A stretch of DNA of 64,000 bases from Meiothermus sp. (GCF_026004055.1 NZ_BPIJ01000001.1:806001-870000); one strand, 5' to 3'. Positions 1 to 8,602 are shown, counted from the stretch's first letter. The notes: generated by a model from the sequence alone, not told the origin. Program-made: numbers and translations.

Positions 1-530
1 GTATCTCGCATCTCCCCTATCTGCTGGCGGTGGGCCTGAACCGGCTGGTAGCCCAAGACCCCCACCAAGACCTGCTGATGTTTTTGGCCGCCGGAGGCTT
101 TCGGGATCTGACCCGGGTGGCCTCGGGCTCCCCCCGCATGAGCCGCGATATGGTGGTGACCAACAAAGAGGCCCTGCGCGAAGCCATCGAAGACCTGCGG
201 GCGGTGATGCTGGAGCTCGAAAACCTGCTCGAGGCCCCCGAAGAGCTGCTCGAGGTAGCCCAGGAAGCCAAGCGCACCCGCGATTCGCTGCCCATCGTCA
301 AGCGTAGCTTGTTACCGGTCATGAACGAGCTGGTGGTGCAGGTGCCCGACAAGCCGGGTCAGATTGCCGCGGTTTCTACCGCACTGGGCAACGCCGGGGT
401 GAACATCAAAAACTTCGAGGTGCTGGCCATCCGCGACGAGGGCGGGGCCATTCGGATGGGCTTTGCCACCCCCGAGGAGCGCGAGCAGGCCCGGCAAATT
501 CTGGAGGGCATCGGCTACCGGGTGCGCTGA
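1..530 (+). CDS. tyrA: Prephenate dehydrogenase (TyrA), C-terminal part with ACT domain, 5' truncated
   Basis: The open frame enters from the left edge (first full codon at base 3) and runs to TGA at 528-530, giving about 175 residues. The first part matches the helical C-terminal dimerisation domain of prephenate dehydrogenase (ISHLPYLLAVGLNRLV and the stretch GGFRDLTRVASGSPRM). An ACT domain follows from about residue 100 (LVVQVPDKPGQIAAVSTALG), a fold that usually binds an amino acid for feedback control. The enzyme oxidises prephenate to 4-hydroxyphenylpyruvate with NAD+ in tyrosine synthesis. The Rossmann domain lies outside the window. The last 16 bases overlap the convergent DUF1648 gene. 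The family call is firm; tyrosine feedback is inferred from the ACT domain. Confidence 0.9.
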   Translation, partial: ISHLPYLLAVGLNRLVAQDPHQDLLMFLAAGGFRDLTRVASGSPRMSRDMVVTNKEALREAIEDLRAVMLELENLLEAPEELLEVAQEAKRTRDSLPIVKRSLLPVMNELVVQVPDKPGQIAAVSTALGNAGVNIKNFEVLAIRDEGGAIRMGFATPEEREQARQILEGIGYRVR

Positions 531-1024
531 GCTTCGCGCTGAACCGCACGCCCCAGATCCAGCAGCATCCACACCACGTACAGCCCCAAACCCAGCAGCA
601 GCACCCAGATACCCAGGCCCTGTTTCTGAGCCTGGCCCGCTGCCACCCGGTACACCTCGTACTGAAGCTGGCCGAAGAGCAACAAGGTGATGAACGAGAG
701 TCCGGCCATCCGATGGTCAAGGTGTTGCAGTACCTTTTCTTGTTTATTCAAAGGGAGGGCTTCAAAGATGGCTTTATGCGGAAGGTTAAGGAAATCGCGG
801 TTCTTGAGCGCCAGGTGTAGAAGAAAATAAGTGAGCAAAACCACCAAACTGGCCGCCAAAGGGAGAAGCCAAAAGGTGCTTTTTGGATCCCAACGGGTTA
901 CCGCACCACCCAGGCCAAAATGCCCCGGAATATGTTCGGGTAGAGAAGCATAAAGCAAAGCTGCAAATCCCCACAAAATCACCAACCCCGCCCAGACCAC
1001 AGCCCAGTAGGAGAAAGGCTTCAT
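515..1024 (-). CDS. DUF1648-type integral membrane protein
   Basis: This 169-residue protein has about four hydrophobic segments (near residues 7-28, 50-72, 108-125 and 137-158). Its first third matches the DUF1648 pattern: a short helix, then SLPEHIPGHFGLGGAVTRWD, the usual P-x-H-[FW]-x-x-x-G motif between the first two membrane helices. DUF1648 proteins are often linked to SdpI-type immunity or envelope stress, but nothing here shows a specific role. No SdpC-like partner is nearby. The 3' end overlaps tyrA tail to tail. Start ATG at 1024 is the first possible one. Confidence 0.7.
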   Translation of the reverse strand: MKPFSYWAVVWAGLVILWGFAALLYASLPEHIPGHFGLGGAVTRWDPKSTFWLLPLAASLVVLLTYFLLHLALKNRDFLNLPHKAIFEALPLNKQEKVLQHLDHRMAGLSFITLLLFGQLQYEVYRVAAGQAQKQGLGIWVLLLGLGLYVVWMLLDLGRAVQREAQRTR

Positions 1025-1040
1025 GGCCTCAAGATAGCAC

Positions 1041-1850
1041 TCATGGTGGTGTCAAATGATGTATCACCAGTTCGGCGGGGCAGGCCACCCGTATGGGAGC
1101 GGTGGACAAACCCAGACCCCTCGAGATAAACGCCGGAACGGGGTGGTCTACCCAGCCGGCGGCAAACTGCTGGCCGTAGACCGAAGAAGTAAAGGCTGGG
1201 CCGTACCAGGGCAGCACCACCTGCCCCCCGTGGGTGTGGCCGCACAGAGTAAGGTCTACGGACTTGGGCACCTGATACAGATAGTCCGGGTTGTGGCAGA
1301 TGAGCAAGCAGGCCGAAGCACCGGTGTGACCAGCCAAAGCCTGTTCCACATCGGGTTCGCCGTGCCACCAGTCTTCCACACCGGCCAGATACAGGTCTTC
1401 CCGGAGTTGAACCCCCCGGTTGTGTAAAAAGCCAACGCCCAATTGGGTGAGGTGGTGCTCTAGTTCCACAGGCGGTAGCATCGGCACCCGGGGCGGGTTT
1501 GCCTTGGAGCGCGATAAACCCCTTTGCGCGGGGTACTTGGGCCGGTAGCCACTAAAGCGGTAATCGTGGTTGCCCCAGACCGCCCAGGTGCCCAAAGGGG
1601 CTTTTAGTTGGGCAAGTTCGGATAGGGTGGGCAAGACCAAGGGCTTTTGATCCGAATCGGTGAGGTCGCCGGTAATCACGATCAGGTCGGGCTTTTGGGC
1701 CAAAGTGGCCTCCACCCAACGCCGCACCGAGCCCTGGCGGATGAAAAATCCGATGTGCAGGTCGGAGAGGTGCGCTATTCGCAAAGGGCGCTGCAAACCC
1801 CGCAAGGGCCGCTGGTAGTGCTGAATGGTAAAAGTGTAACCGAAGATCAC
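1041..1850 (-). CDS. Calcineurin-like metallophosphoesterase (YaeI-like), paralog 1
   Basis: The 269-residue protein carries the full dinuclear-metal phosphoesterase set in order: LSDLHIG (D-x-H), ITGDLTDS (G-D), WGNHDYR (G-N-H-D) and LCGHTHGGQVVLP (G-H-x-H). This spacing is typical of the YaeI family, whose members act on phosphodiesters or phospholipid-like substrates near the membrane. Its N-terminus (MIFGYTFTIQHYQRPL) has no clear export signal, unlike its downstream neighbour. The two lie head to tail, 55 bp apart, and look like an old duplication. The substrate cannot be told from sequence. Confidence 0.85.
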   Translation of the reverse strand: MIFGYTFTIQHYQRPLRGLQRPLRIAHLSDLHIGFFIRQGSVRRWVEATLAQKPDLIVITGDLTDSDQKPLVLPTLSELAQLKAPLGTWAVWGNHDYRFSGYRPKYPAQRGLSRSKANPPRVPMLPPVELEHHLTQLGVGFLHNRGVQLREDLYLAGVEDWWHGEPDVEQALAGHTGASACLLICHNPDYLYQVPKSVDLTLCGHTHGGQVVLPWYGPAFTSSVYGQQFAAGWVDHPVPAFISRGLGLSTAPIRVACPAELVIHHLTPP

Positions 1851-1905
1851 CAGGCCATACTACCGTGCTTGTCGCGTATTGAGGAACCCAAAAGCACCCT
1901 CGTCG

Positions 1906-2775
1906 TCAGCCTTCAGGCACAAAGTCAAACACCACCAGCTCGGCCGGCGCGCTAATCCGCAGGGGCAACACCGTGGTGCCCAGGCCGCGCGAGACAAAGC
2001 CGGTGATGGGGGCCTTGGCAGGGCCCCGGCCTGCCCAGTACCAGCCGCCCAGGTAGCGCTGCTTATACCTCGAGGGTGTCCAGGGGGCCCCAATGCCAGG
2101 CAGATAGACCTGTCCCCCATGGGTATGCCCGCTCAAAACCAGGTTTACCGGCAGACCGTGGTAGTAATCCCAAAAGTCGGGGTTGTGGGCCAAGGCCAGG
2201 CTGGCCCTGCCTTTGCGGTAGCCGGTCAGGGAAACTTTGGGGTCGGCTTCCTCGGCCCAGTAGTCGTCTACCCCGCTCAGGTAGAGGTCGTCCCGCACAA
2301 ATAGGCCCTGGTTGGCCAGCACCTCAATACCGTATTTGGGCAGCCGTTGCCCCAGATAGCGCTTGACGGCCGGCAGACCGTTGTCGTGGTTGCCCCAGAT
2401 AGCGTAGACCCCCAGCGGCGCCCGCAGCGCACCCAGCGCCTGTAGCAGGGGCTCGAGGTCGGGGGTGGCAGCGTGGTAGAGCTCCTTGAGCCAGACCAGG
2501 CGCAAGCCCGACTCGATGAGATCGCCGGTAATCACGGTTAGATCGGGTTTTTCGGCGTTGGCCGCCCGCACCCAGGCCCGAATCGAGGCCGCATGCACCC
2601 AAGGGCCATAGTGGAGATCGCTTAGCTGCACCACCCGCAAAGGCCGGTCAAGGCCAGGCAGCACCCGCCGTTGACGGTTCACCTCAAACTGATAGGTGCA
2701 CCCCACGGCCAGCCCTCCAGTTCCCGCCGCAAAACCCATCGCGGCCAGCACCAGGAAACGCCGTCGGGTAAGCAT
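1906..2775 (-). CDS. Tat-exported metallophosphoesterase (YaeI-like), paralog 2
   Basis: The 289-residue protein starts with a twin-arginine signal (TRRRFLVLAAMGFAAG), so it is probably exported folded by Tat. The catalytic motifs are all present: LSDLHYGPW, TGDLIESG, WGNHDNG and LSGHTHGGQVYLPG. It resembles the next gene (1041-1850) along the whole catalytic domain but has a longer insert before the GNHD motif (ELYHAATPDLEPLLQALGAL). It lies 80 bp beyond the secA stop on the same strand. A pair of one exported and one probably cytosolic paralog suggests division of labour, but the substrate is unknown. Confidence 0.85.
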   Translation of the reverse strand: MLTRRRFLVLAAMGFAAGTGGLAVGCTYQFEVNRQRRVLPGLDRPLRVVQLSDLHYGPWVHAASIRAWVRAANAEKPDLTVITGDLIESGLRLVWLKELYHAATPDLEPLLQALGALRAPLGVYAIWGNHDNGLPAVKRYLGQRLPKYGIEVLANQGLFVRDDLYLSGVDDYWAEEADPKVSLTGYRKGRASLALAHNPDFWDYYHGLPVNLVLSGHTHGGQVYLPGIGAPWTPSRYKQRYLGGWYWAGRGPAKAPITGFVSRGLGTTVLPLRISAPAELVVFDFVPEG

Positions 2776-2804
2776 AACGCTGCAAGGTTCGACCGATTCT
2801 GGGG

Positions 2805-2820
2805 GGCTCTAAGCAGAGCC
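2805..2820 (-). terminator. Possible secA 3' hairpin
   Basis: A perfect 6-bp stem with a 4-base loop (GGCTCT-AAGC-AGAGCC) lies between the secA stop and the next gene on the same strand. There is no run of T after it on either strand, so it is a weak terminator candidate at best. Confidence 0.25.
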
Positions 2821-2855
2821 ACGGAAGAGCTCCACCTCTACTAAACCCCGCACAT

Positions 2856-5800
2856 CTAACTCTTCTGCTTCTTGCGTTCCTCTCGCTCGAGCCGGCGGCG
2901 CTCTGCGCGGCTCAGACCGGTATGTGCCGAGGCCGCTTTCTGCTGGCGACGTACCGTGAAGGGGTCGCGGCTCTGGGGTAAAGCCGCCGCATCTTCGGGG
3001 CTACCTGCGTTCCCCTGGGCCACCGGGGCCGGGGTAGGCTGGTTCACCTCGACCTGCAGGCGGAAAAGGAACTTGGTGACCTCGCCCTTGATGCTGGCGA
3101 TCATCTCGTTGAAGAAGCGGGTACCCTCGAGCTTGTACTCCTGGAAGGGGTCGCGCTGGCCGTAGCCGCGCAAGAAGATCCCCTGCTTGAGCACGTCCAT
3201 GTTGTGCAGGTGCTCCTTCCAGGCGTTGTCCACGACCTGCAGGGTCACAAAGCGCTCCACCGCCCGCATGAGGCCCGGGCCTTGCCGGTTGATCTCGGCC
3301 TCGCGGGCCTCGTAGGCAGCGCGGGCCATTTCCACGAGCTTCTCGATCCCTTCTTCGGCCTTGAGCTTGCGCAAAGCTTCAAAGTCGAAGTCGGAGAGCG
3401 CGGGGATGTAGTCTACCAGACTCGAGCGCAAGCCTTCGATGTCCCAGTCGTCGGGGTGTTGCTGGGGGTTGAGGTAGTTGGCGGCCACCGTGTCCACGGT
3501 GTCTTCAACCATGGCCAAAGCCCCTTCGCGCACCACCTCGTCGCTGCCCAAGAGCACGTTGCGCCGCTGGGCATAGACCACCTCGCGCTGGCGGGCCATC
3601 ACCTCGTCTAGGCGCAAAAGCTGCTTGCGAATGTCGAAGTTGCGGTCTTCGACCCGCTTCTGGGCCCGCTCAATGGAGCGGGTAACCATCTGGTTCTCGA
3701 TGGGCTCGGAGTCGTCGAAGCCCATTCGGTCGAGCATGGCGATAATGCGCTCGGAGGCAAACAGGCGCATCAGGTCGTCGTCGAAGGAAACATAGAAGCG
3801 GCTGCTACCGGGGTCGCCTTGGCGACCCGAACGACCCCGGAGCTGGTTGTCGATCCGGCGCGACTCGTGCCGCTCGGTACCAATAATATGCAAGCCCCCC
3901 AGCTCCTTGACCCGCACCTCGTCGGCCGCACAGGTATCGCGCAGGCGGCGGATTTCGTCAATCACCGACGGGCGTATGCCGATCTCGGCAGCCAGTTTGA
4001 GGGCCTCCTCATCGTCGCCTTGCACCAGCTTCTTGATGAACAGCTCGACCCGCCACTCCGCACGGGGCTCGAGGCCTTCCTTGCGCAGCAGGTCGGCGGC
4101 CAGGTACTCGGCATTGCCCCCCAGCTTGATGTCGGTGCCGCGTCCGGCCATGTTGGTGGAGATGGTAATGGTCTTGCTGCGGCCTGCCTGGGCCACGATC
4201 TCCGACTCTTTCTCGTGGTATTTGGCGTTCAGTACCTGGTGTGGGATACCCTTGCGGATCAGTTCCAGGGTGTGCACGGCTTTTTTGAGGTAGTTCCAGG
4301 CTACCCGGATATTGCCCTTGGGGGGGATGGTGGACTCGTGCTGCTCGAGTTCGCTCTCACGCAGGGCGCCGGGGCGCTCGAGGGCCTTCTTGAGCCGCTC
4401 CCACTCGGGGCCGCTTTGCTTCTCGATGGCCTTGGCCAACATCTGGGCCCTGGCCTCCAGACGCGGCAAGAAGTGGCGGGGATCTTTGAGCATGGCCGAG
4501 AGCCGCTCGGACTTCTCCACCGAGATGGTGCCCACCAAAACCGGCTGCCCTTTCTCGTACTTCTCGGCAATCTCCTCCACCACTGCATAGAACTTGCCCT
4601 TCTCCGAGCGGTAGACCACATCGGGGTAGTCCTGGCGGATTACGGGGCGGTTGGTGGGGATGCTCACCACGTCCATGGCGTAAATTTCCTGGAATTCTTT
4701 TTCCTCGGTCTTGGCGGTGCCGGTCATGCCCGCGGTCTTCTCGAAGAGGCGGAAGAAGTTCTGGTAGGTGACGGTGGCCAGGGTCTGATTCTCGCGCTCG
4801 ATCTTGACCCCTTCCTTGGCCTCGATGGCCTGGTGGAGCCCCTCGCCGAAGCGGCGGCCTGGCTGCAGACGGCCCGTGAACTCGTCCACAATAATCACCT
4901 GGCCGTCCTGCACGATGTATTCTCGATCCCTGAAGTAGAGTTCTTTGGCCCGGATGGCCTGGGTCAGCATGTGCGCGAGCTCCATGTGCTCGGTGTTGAA
5001 CAGGCCTTCCACACCCAGGAGCTTCTCGGCCCGGGCAATGCCTTGTAGGGTCAGGTGCACGGCCTTTTGTTTTTCTTCGATGGTGTAGTCGCCGGTAGGC
5101 TCGCCCTTGGTGCCCACCGGGGGCTTTTCGCCACGCTCGAGCTTTTGGGCGATCTCGGCCATGCGGTAGTACATGTCGGTGGCTTTTTCCGCCGGGCCGC
5201 TGATGATCAGGGGGGTGCGGGCTTCGTCCACCAGGATCGAGTCCACCTCATCGATAATGGCGTAGTGCAAGGGAGTGTCGTGCCGCAGCACCAGTTGCTC
5301 GGGGGCTACGGCCATATTGTCGCGCAGGTAGTCGAAACCGAGTTCACTGTTGGTCACGTAGGTCACGTCGCAGAGGTAGGCTCTGCGGCGCTCCTCGGGG
5401 CTCGAGTGATTCTGCACCACCCCCACCGAAAGGCCCAGCCCCTTGTAGATGGGCCCCATCCACTCGGCATCGCGCCGGGCCAGGTAGTCGTTGACCGTGA
5501 CCAGGTGAACGCCTTTACCCGCGATGGCATTAAGCGCAACCGCCAGGGTAGCCACCAGGGTCTTACCTTCGCCGGTCTTCATCTCGGCAATCTTGCCCTC
5601 GTGCAAAACCGCGCCCCCAATGAGCTGCACATCGTAGTGGCGCAAGCCCAAAAAGCGCTTGGAAGCCTCGCGGGTCAGGGCAAAGGCCCGAGGCAGCAGT
5701 TCGTCCAGGCTACTGCCGCTTTGGTAGGCTTCCCTCAGCTTGGCGTACTCGGCGGCCAGGTCGTCAATCCGAGAAACTTCGTCCTCGAGGGCATTAACCG

Positions 5801-5876
5801 GGGCGACCACTTCTTTCCAGTAGCGGGCCACCTTGCGTTCGTTGTTATCCAGAAGCTTATTAATCCAGGCCAACAT
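2856..5876 (-). CDS. secA: Protein translocase ATPase SecA
   Basis: SecA is the motor that drives preproteins through SecYEG. Starting at ATG 5876 gives 1006 residues; an in-frame TTG at 5882 is an alternative. Seen in order: DNNERKVARYWK near the N-terminus, Walker A KTGEGKT (about 100-106), DEVDSILVDEARTPLI (about 209-224), the helicase motif GRGTDIKLGG, and GRSGRQGDPGSS. NBD2 carries an insert of roughly 80 residues between SVEKSERLSAML and GIPHQVLNAKYH relative to E. coli, which explains the length above ~900. The C-terminus ends in a basic tail (RRRLEREERKKQ) with no Cys-rich zinc motif, so a canonical SecB/lipid-binding tail is absent. It is divergent from the secreted-protein gene at 6000. 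Confidence 0.97.
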   Translation of the reverse strand: MLAWINKLLDNNERKVARYWKEVVAPVNALEDEVSRIDDLAAEYAKLREAYQSGSSLDELLPRAFALTREASKRFLGLRHYDVQLIGGAVLHEGKIAEMKTGEGKTLVATLAVALNAIAGKGVHLVTVNDYLARRDAEWMGPIYKGLGLSVGVVQNHSSPEERRRAYLCDVTYVTNSELGFDYLRDNMAVAPEQLVLRHDTPLHYAIIDEVDSILVDEARTPLIISGPAEKATDMYYRMAEIAQKLERGEKPPVGTKGEPTGDYTIEEKQKAVHLTLQGIARAEKLLGVEGLFNTEHMELAHMLTQAIRAKELYFRDREYIVQDGQVIIVDEFTGRLQPGRRFGEGLHQAIEAKEGVKIERENQTLATVTYQNFFRLFEKTAGMTGTAKTEEKEFQEIYAMDVVSIPTNRPVIRQDYPDVVYRSEKGKFYAVVEEIAEKYEKGQPVLVGTISVEKSERLSAMLKDPRHFLPRLEARAQMLAKAIEKQSGPEWERLKKALERPGALRESELEQHESTIPPKGNIRVAWNYLKKAVHTLELIRKGIPHQVLNAKYHEKESEIVAQAGRSKTITISTNMAGRGTDIKLGGNAEYLAADLLRKEGLEPRAEWRVELFIKKLVQGDDEEALKLAAEIGIRPSVIDEIRRLRDTCAADEVRVKELGGLHIIGTERHESRRIDNQLRGRSGRQGDPGSSRFYVSFDDDLMRLFASERIIAMLDRMGFDDSEPIENQMVTRSIERAQKRVEDRNFDIRKQLLRLDEVMARQREVVYAQRRNVLLGSDEVVREGALAMVEDTVDTVAANYLNPQQHPDDWDIEGLRSSLVDYIPALSDFDFEALRKLKAEEGIEKLVEMARAAYEAREAEINRQGPGLMRAVERFVTLQVVDNAWKEHLHNMDVLKQGIFLRGYGQRDPFQEYKLEGTRFFNEMIASIKGEVTKFLFRLQVEVNQPTPAPVAQGNAGSPEDAAALPQSRDPFTVRRQQKAASAHTGLSRAERRRLEREERKKQKS

Positions 5877-5999
5877 AACCAAAGCCGATTGTACTCTGTC
5901 TGGATGAGAATGGCCCGGTCAAACCGCCGACAACGGTCTCCGCCCCGGCTGGAACCCAGCACACAAGCGCCTCTGGTCGGGCCGGTTAGAGTAATGGGT

Positions 6000-6683
6000 A
6001 TGCGCACCCTGTTTCTGGCCCTGGTGCTGAGCAGCCCGGCCTGGGCCCAGCTATGCGATCAGCCCTTCTCTCCCAGCCGCCCCGGCTGGGAGTGGCAGTA
6101 CCGGGTGAGCGGCGAACGCTCCAGCACCTATTCGATTCGCAAAACCAATATCACCGATTCCAGCTACATTCAGGTGCGCCAAGGGCCTACCGGCAAGGAA
6201 GAGTCCAGCTACCGCTGCACCCCGGAGGGGATTTTCCCGGTAGACTTCGGCACCCAGGGAGGCGGACGGGTAGAGGCCGGGGCGCAGCCCGTGAGCTACG
6301 ACCTCGAGGTCGTCAAGGTAACCGGCGTGGCCATTCCCGACTACGACCGCTGGGCCGTGGGCAGTAGCTGGAAGCTGGTGCTGGAGGTACGCGGCACGGG
6401 ACAGCAAGGGCCTTTGCGCTTCAATATCGGGGGTACCCTCGAGACCACCTACCGGGTAGTAGCCCAGGAAACCGTTAGCACCCCGGCAGGCCGCTTTACC
6501 GCCTTCCGGCTCCAAACCACTTTTGTAACCCGCATACGGGCCAACGCCGGGCCCCTGAGCATCCCTTTTAACTTTGAAAGCCAGGGTACTAGCTGGTACG
6601 CCGAAAATGTGGGCCTGGTCAAGAGCATCCAGAAAACCCGCGATGGAGAAAACGTCACCGAGCTGATCGCTTTACGTAAATAA
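6000..6683 (+). CDS. Secreted protein of unknown function
   Basis: The open frame extends far upstream, but that part is the shadow of secA. ATG 6000 (or 5994) begins a clear Sec signal peptide (MRTLFLALVLSSPAWAQ), giving 227 residues with cleavage after AWA. The mature part is rich in Ser, Thr, Tyr and aromatic beta-strand patterns (YRVSGERSSTYS, TTYRVVAQETVSTPAGRF) and ends VTELIALRK. A segment like GTLETTYRVVAQE...TPAGRFTAFR is common in periplasmic or lipoprotein-like beta proteins of unknown role. It has no cofactor or catalytic motif that I recognise. The stop lies 3 bp from the end of the convergent tsaD gene. Confidence 0.7.
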   Translation: MRTLFLALVLSSPAWAQLCDQPFSPSRPGWEWQYRVSGERSSTYSIRKTNITDSSYIQVRQGPTGKEESSYRCTPEGIFPVDFGTQGGGRVEAGAQPVSYDLEVVKVTGVAIPDYDRWAVGSSWKLVLEVRGTGQQGPLRFNIGGTLETTYRVVAQETVSTPAGRFTAFRLQTTFVTRIRANAGPLSIPFNFESQGTSWYAENVGLVKSIQKTRDGENVTELIALRK

Positions 6684-6686
6684 GCT

Positions 6687-7667
6687 TCAGGGGGCTGGGG
6701 AAAGGGGCAGGTAGGCCGCCGCAGGCAGGGACAACTGGTTTTGCGGGCGCTGGGCCTGGGTGCGCCAGGCTGCCAGGGCAATCATGGCCCCGTTGTCGGT
6801 GGCAAGCCCCTTTGGAGGGAACAAAAGCCGCAACCCCGCCGCTTGCAGGCGGGCTTTGAGCATCGCGTTTTGCGCTACCCCTCCGGTAACCAGAAGGGTG
6901 CTAAGGCCATAGTATCTGGCCGCCCGGCTTACCACCTGAACGATATGCTCGACCGCCACCTGTTGAAAGCTGGCCGCGATATCTGCCGCTGCGTAACCTT
7001 TTTCCAAAGCCCTGGCCACCGCCGTTTTGAGCCCCGAAAAGCTAAAAGCAAACCCTTCCTGCCCCTGCAGTGGTACCGACAGCGGAACCCGGCGGGCGTC
7101 CCCTTGGTAGGCCAGTTGTTCAATCGCGGGCCCCCCCGGATACCCCAACCCCAAGAGCCGGGCCACCTTGTCGAAGGCCTCGCCCGCCGCATCGTCCAGG
7201 GTAGCCCCAACGAGGTGGTATTCTCCCCAACGCTTTACCTCGAACAAGTGGGTGTGGCCGCCGGAAGCAACCAAGGCCAGAAAGGGCGGCTCGACCTCGG
7301 GGTGCTCGGCCAGGGCAGCGTAGATGTGACCCTCGAGGTGGTGCACCGCCACAAAAGGCTTTCCCAGCGCAAAAGCCAGCCCCTTGCCATAGGTGTAGCC
7401 GACCAACAAAGCCCCAATCAAACCCGGCCCCCGGGTTGCCGCCACCAAATCGAGGTCGGAAACCTCGATTTTTGCTGTGTTCAAGGCTTGCTGTACCAGT
7501 CCATCAATAACCTGGATATGTTCGCGCGAGGCCAACTCGGGCACCACGCCCCCATAGCGCTGGTGCAAGAGGGTTTGCGAGGCCACTAGATTAACCACTA
7601 CAGCTCCATCGCGCACCAACCCCACACCGGTGTCGTCGCAGGAGGTATCCAGGCCCAGAATCCACAC
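6687..7667 (-). CDS. tsaD: tRNA N6-adenosine threonylcarbamoyltransferase TsaD
   Basis: TsaD transfers the threonylcarbamoyl group to A37 of ANN-decoding tRNAs, working with TsaB and TsaE. The 326-residue protein opens with the ASKHA phosphate motif (ILGLDTSCDDTGVG) and holds the metal-binding HxxxH in VHHLEGHIYAAL. It also has LVASGGHTHLFEV, YPGGPAIEQLA, FSFSGLKTAV and LVTGGVAQNAML, all family hallmarks. GTG 7667 fits the family N-terminus. Upstream on this strand TTGACC, 17 bases, then CAGAAT lies 8 bases before the start, a plausible promoter. The gene is divergent from the one at 7717. Confidence 0.96.
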   Translation of the reverse strand: MWILGLDTSCDDTGVGLVRDGAVVVNLVASQTLLHQRYGGVVPELASREHIQVIDGLVQQALNTAKIEVSDLDLVAATRGPGLIGALLVGYTYGKGLAFALGKPFVAVHHLEGHIYAALAEHPEVEPPFLALVASGGHTHLFEVKRWGEYHLVGATLDDAAGEAFDKVARLLGLGYPGGPAIEQLAYQGDARRVPLSVPLQGQEGFAFSFSGLKTAVARALEKGYAAADIAASFQQVAVEHIVQVVSRAARYYGLSTLLVTGGVAQNAMLKARLQAAGLRLLFPPKGLATDNGAMIALAAWRTQAQRPQNQLSLPAAAYLPLSPAP

Positions 7668-7704
7668 AGCCCGATTCTGGCTGCAAAACCATTATGGGTC
7701 AAGG

Positions 7705-7710
7705 TATGCT
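7705..7710 (+). promoter_or_regulatory. -10-like TATGCT, leaderless-type
   Basis: TATGCT ends exactly 6 bases before the ATG at 7717 and fits the TANNNT box seen next to leaderless starts in Deinococcota. No convincing -35 was seen. Confidence 0.4.
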
Positions 7711-7716
7711 GATGAT

Positions 7717-8406
7717 ATGGACACCGTCATGGTCTTCAAGGTAACACTCAACGATGCCCTGCGGGCCAGAAACAAACCTTTCCGAGTCATCGCCATCAGG
7801 CCCGAGGATAGTCTCTTCCACCTGGCCGAGGCGATTGTCGAAAGTTTCGACTTTGACTTCGACCACACCTTTACCTTTTTAGACAACATCAAAAACCCGT
7901 ATGCCTCGAAGGTGCAGTACGAGTATACGGGCGATTTGGGCGACGAGCTCGGGGAAGAGGGCCTCGACCCGGCCGAGCTGGCCTATGAAGACGCCCTCGA
8001 GGAGGCGAACGAGGTGCTCACGGAACGCCTATACCAGGCTACCGTGCAGATCATGAAAGAAGAAATCCTACCCAGGGTGCCACCCCACTTGCAGGAAAAA
8101 GTGGCCGAGATCATCGAAAAAGAGCAGCGCTTGGCGGAGCAGGCCGCCGGGTTTGAAAACGAACTGCTCAAGCTTCTGAATCCATACCCCACGCCGCCAG
8201 ACGCCAAGTTTGGCGATGTGCGCAAGGTCTCGGTGGGTCAGGCCTTCGAAACACCCGGACAAAAAATGCTTCTTTTGTACGACTATGACGATGAATGGCC
8301 CTTTGTGGTGGAGTATATGCGTCAGGAAGAAGCCAGTTCGACCCTCGAGTACCCCCTGCTGCTGCAATCGGTGGGTCGGGCGCCAGACCAGTACGGGGAT
8401 TTCTGA
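7717..8406 (+). CDS. Plasmid pRiA4b ORF-3-like domain protein
   Basis: ATG 7717 gives 229 residues. The N-terminal ~90 residues (VFKVTLNDALRARNKPFRVI, then DSLFHLAEAIVESFDFDFDH and FLDN) match the pRiA4b ORF-3-like domain, known from plasmids and chromosomes but without a settled function. The middle is a charged helical region (ALEEANEVLTERLYQATVQI), and the end resembles the family's second acidic strand-rich part (KMLLLYDYDDEWPFVVEY). No catalytic motif is visible. It is divergent from tsaD, with 49 bp between the start codons. The upstream in-frame extension to 7630 lies inside tsaD and is not preferred. Confidence 0.7.
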   Translation: MDTVMVFKVTLNDALRARNKPFRVIAIRPEDSLFHLAEAIVESFDFDFDHTFTFLDNIKNPYASKVQYEYTGDLGDELGEEGLDPAELAYEDALEEANEVLTERLYQATVQIMKEEILPRVPPHLQEKVAEIIEKEQRLAEQAAGFENELLKLLNPYPTPPDAKFGDVRKVSVGQAFETPGQKMLLLYDYDDEWPFVVEYMRQEEASSTLEYPLLLQSVGRAPDQYGDF

Positions 8407-8543
8407 TACAAACCCCGCTTGGGTTTCCCTCATATGTGGCCTGTTTGTCCGCACCTAGACGAAGGATTCTGATTGTGTTGCACCGATCCAAGAAGTAAAG
8501 CTCCTCGTGGGGTACTTAGCAGACCCGATTTTGTGGTTGCACC

Positions 8544-8585
8544 GGCTCACTGGGGTGAGCCACTGACGAGCCGCGCAAAACGGCT
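8544..8585 (+). other. Two consecutive hairpins in the moxR leader
   Basis: GGCTCAC-TGGG-GTGAGCC (8544-8561) is a perfect 7-bp stem. It is followed after 7 bases by AGCCG-CGCAAAA-CGGCT (8569-8585), a perfect 5-bp stem. The ribosome site GAAAGG follows, 8 bases before moxR. The 196-bp gap 8407-8602 holds nothing else that I recognise. This may be a structured 5' leader or a terminator of the upstream gene; there is no T-run. Confidence 0.4.
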
Positions 8586-8602
8586 TCTGCGAAAGGTCTT
8601 TT

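Noticed and set aside
3819-5048. 409-codon open frame on the plus strand
   Set aside because: It lies wholly opposite secA, which has all family motifs. GC-rich genes give long antisense frames.
5055-5993. Long 5' extension of the secreted-protein frame
   Set aside because: The extension is antisense to secA. The signal peptide beginning at 6000 sets the true start.
8563-8594. Possible hammerhead ribozyme (CTGACGAG ... CGAAA)
   Set aside because: The segment between the two core words does not form a proper stem II, and no NUH cleavage site pairs with a stem III. The two hairpins are real but the core is not.
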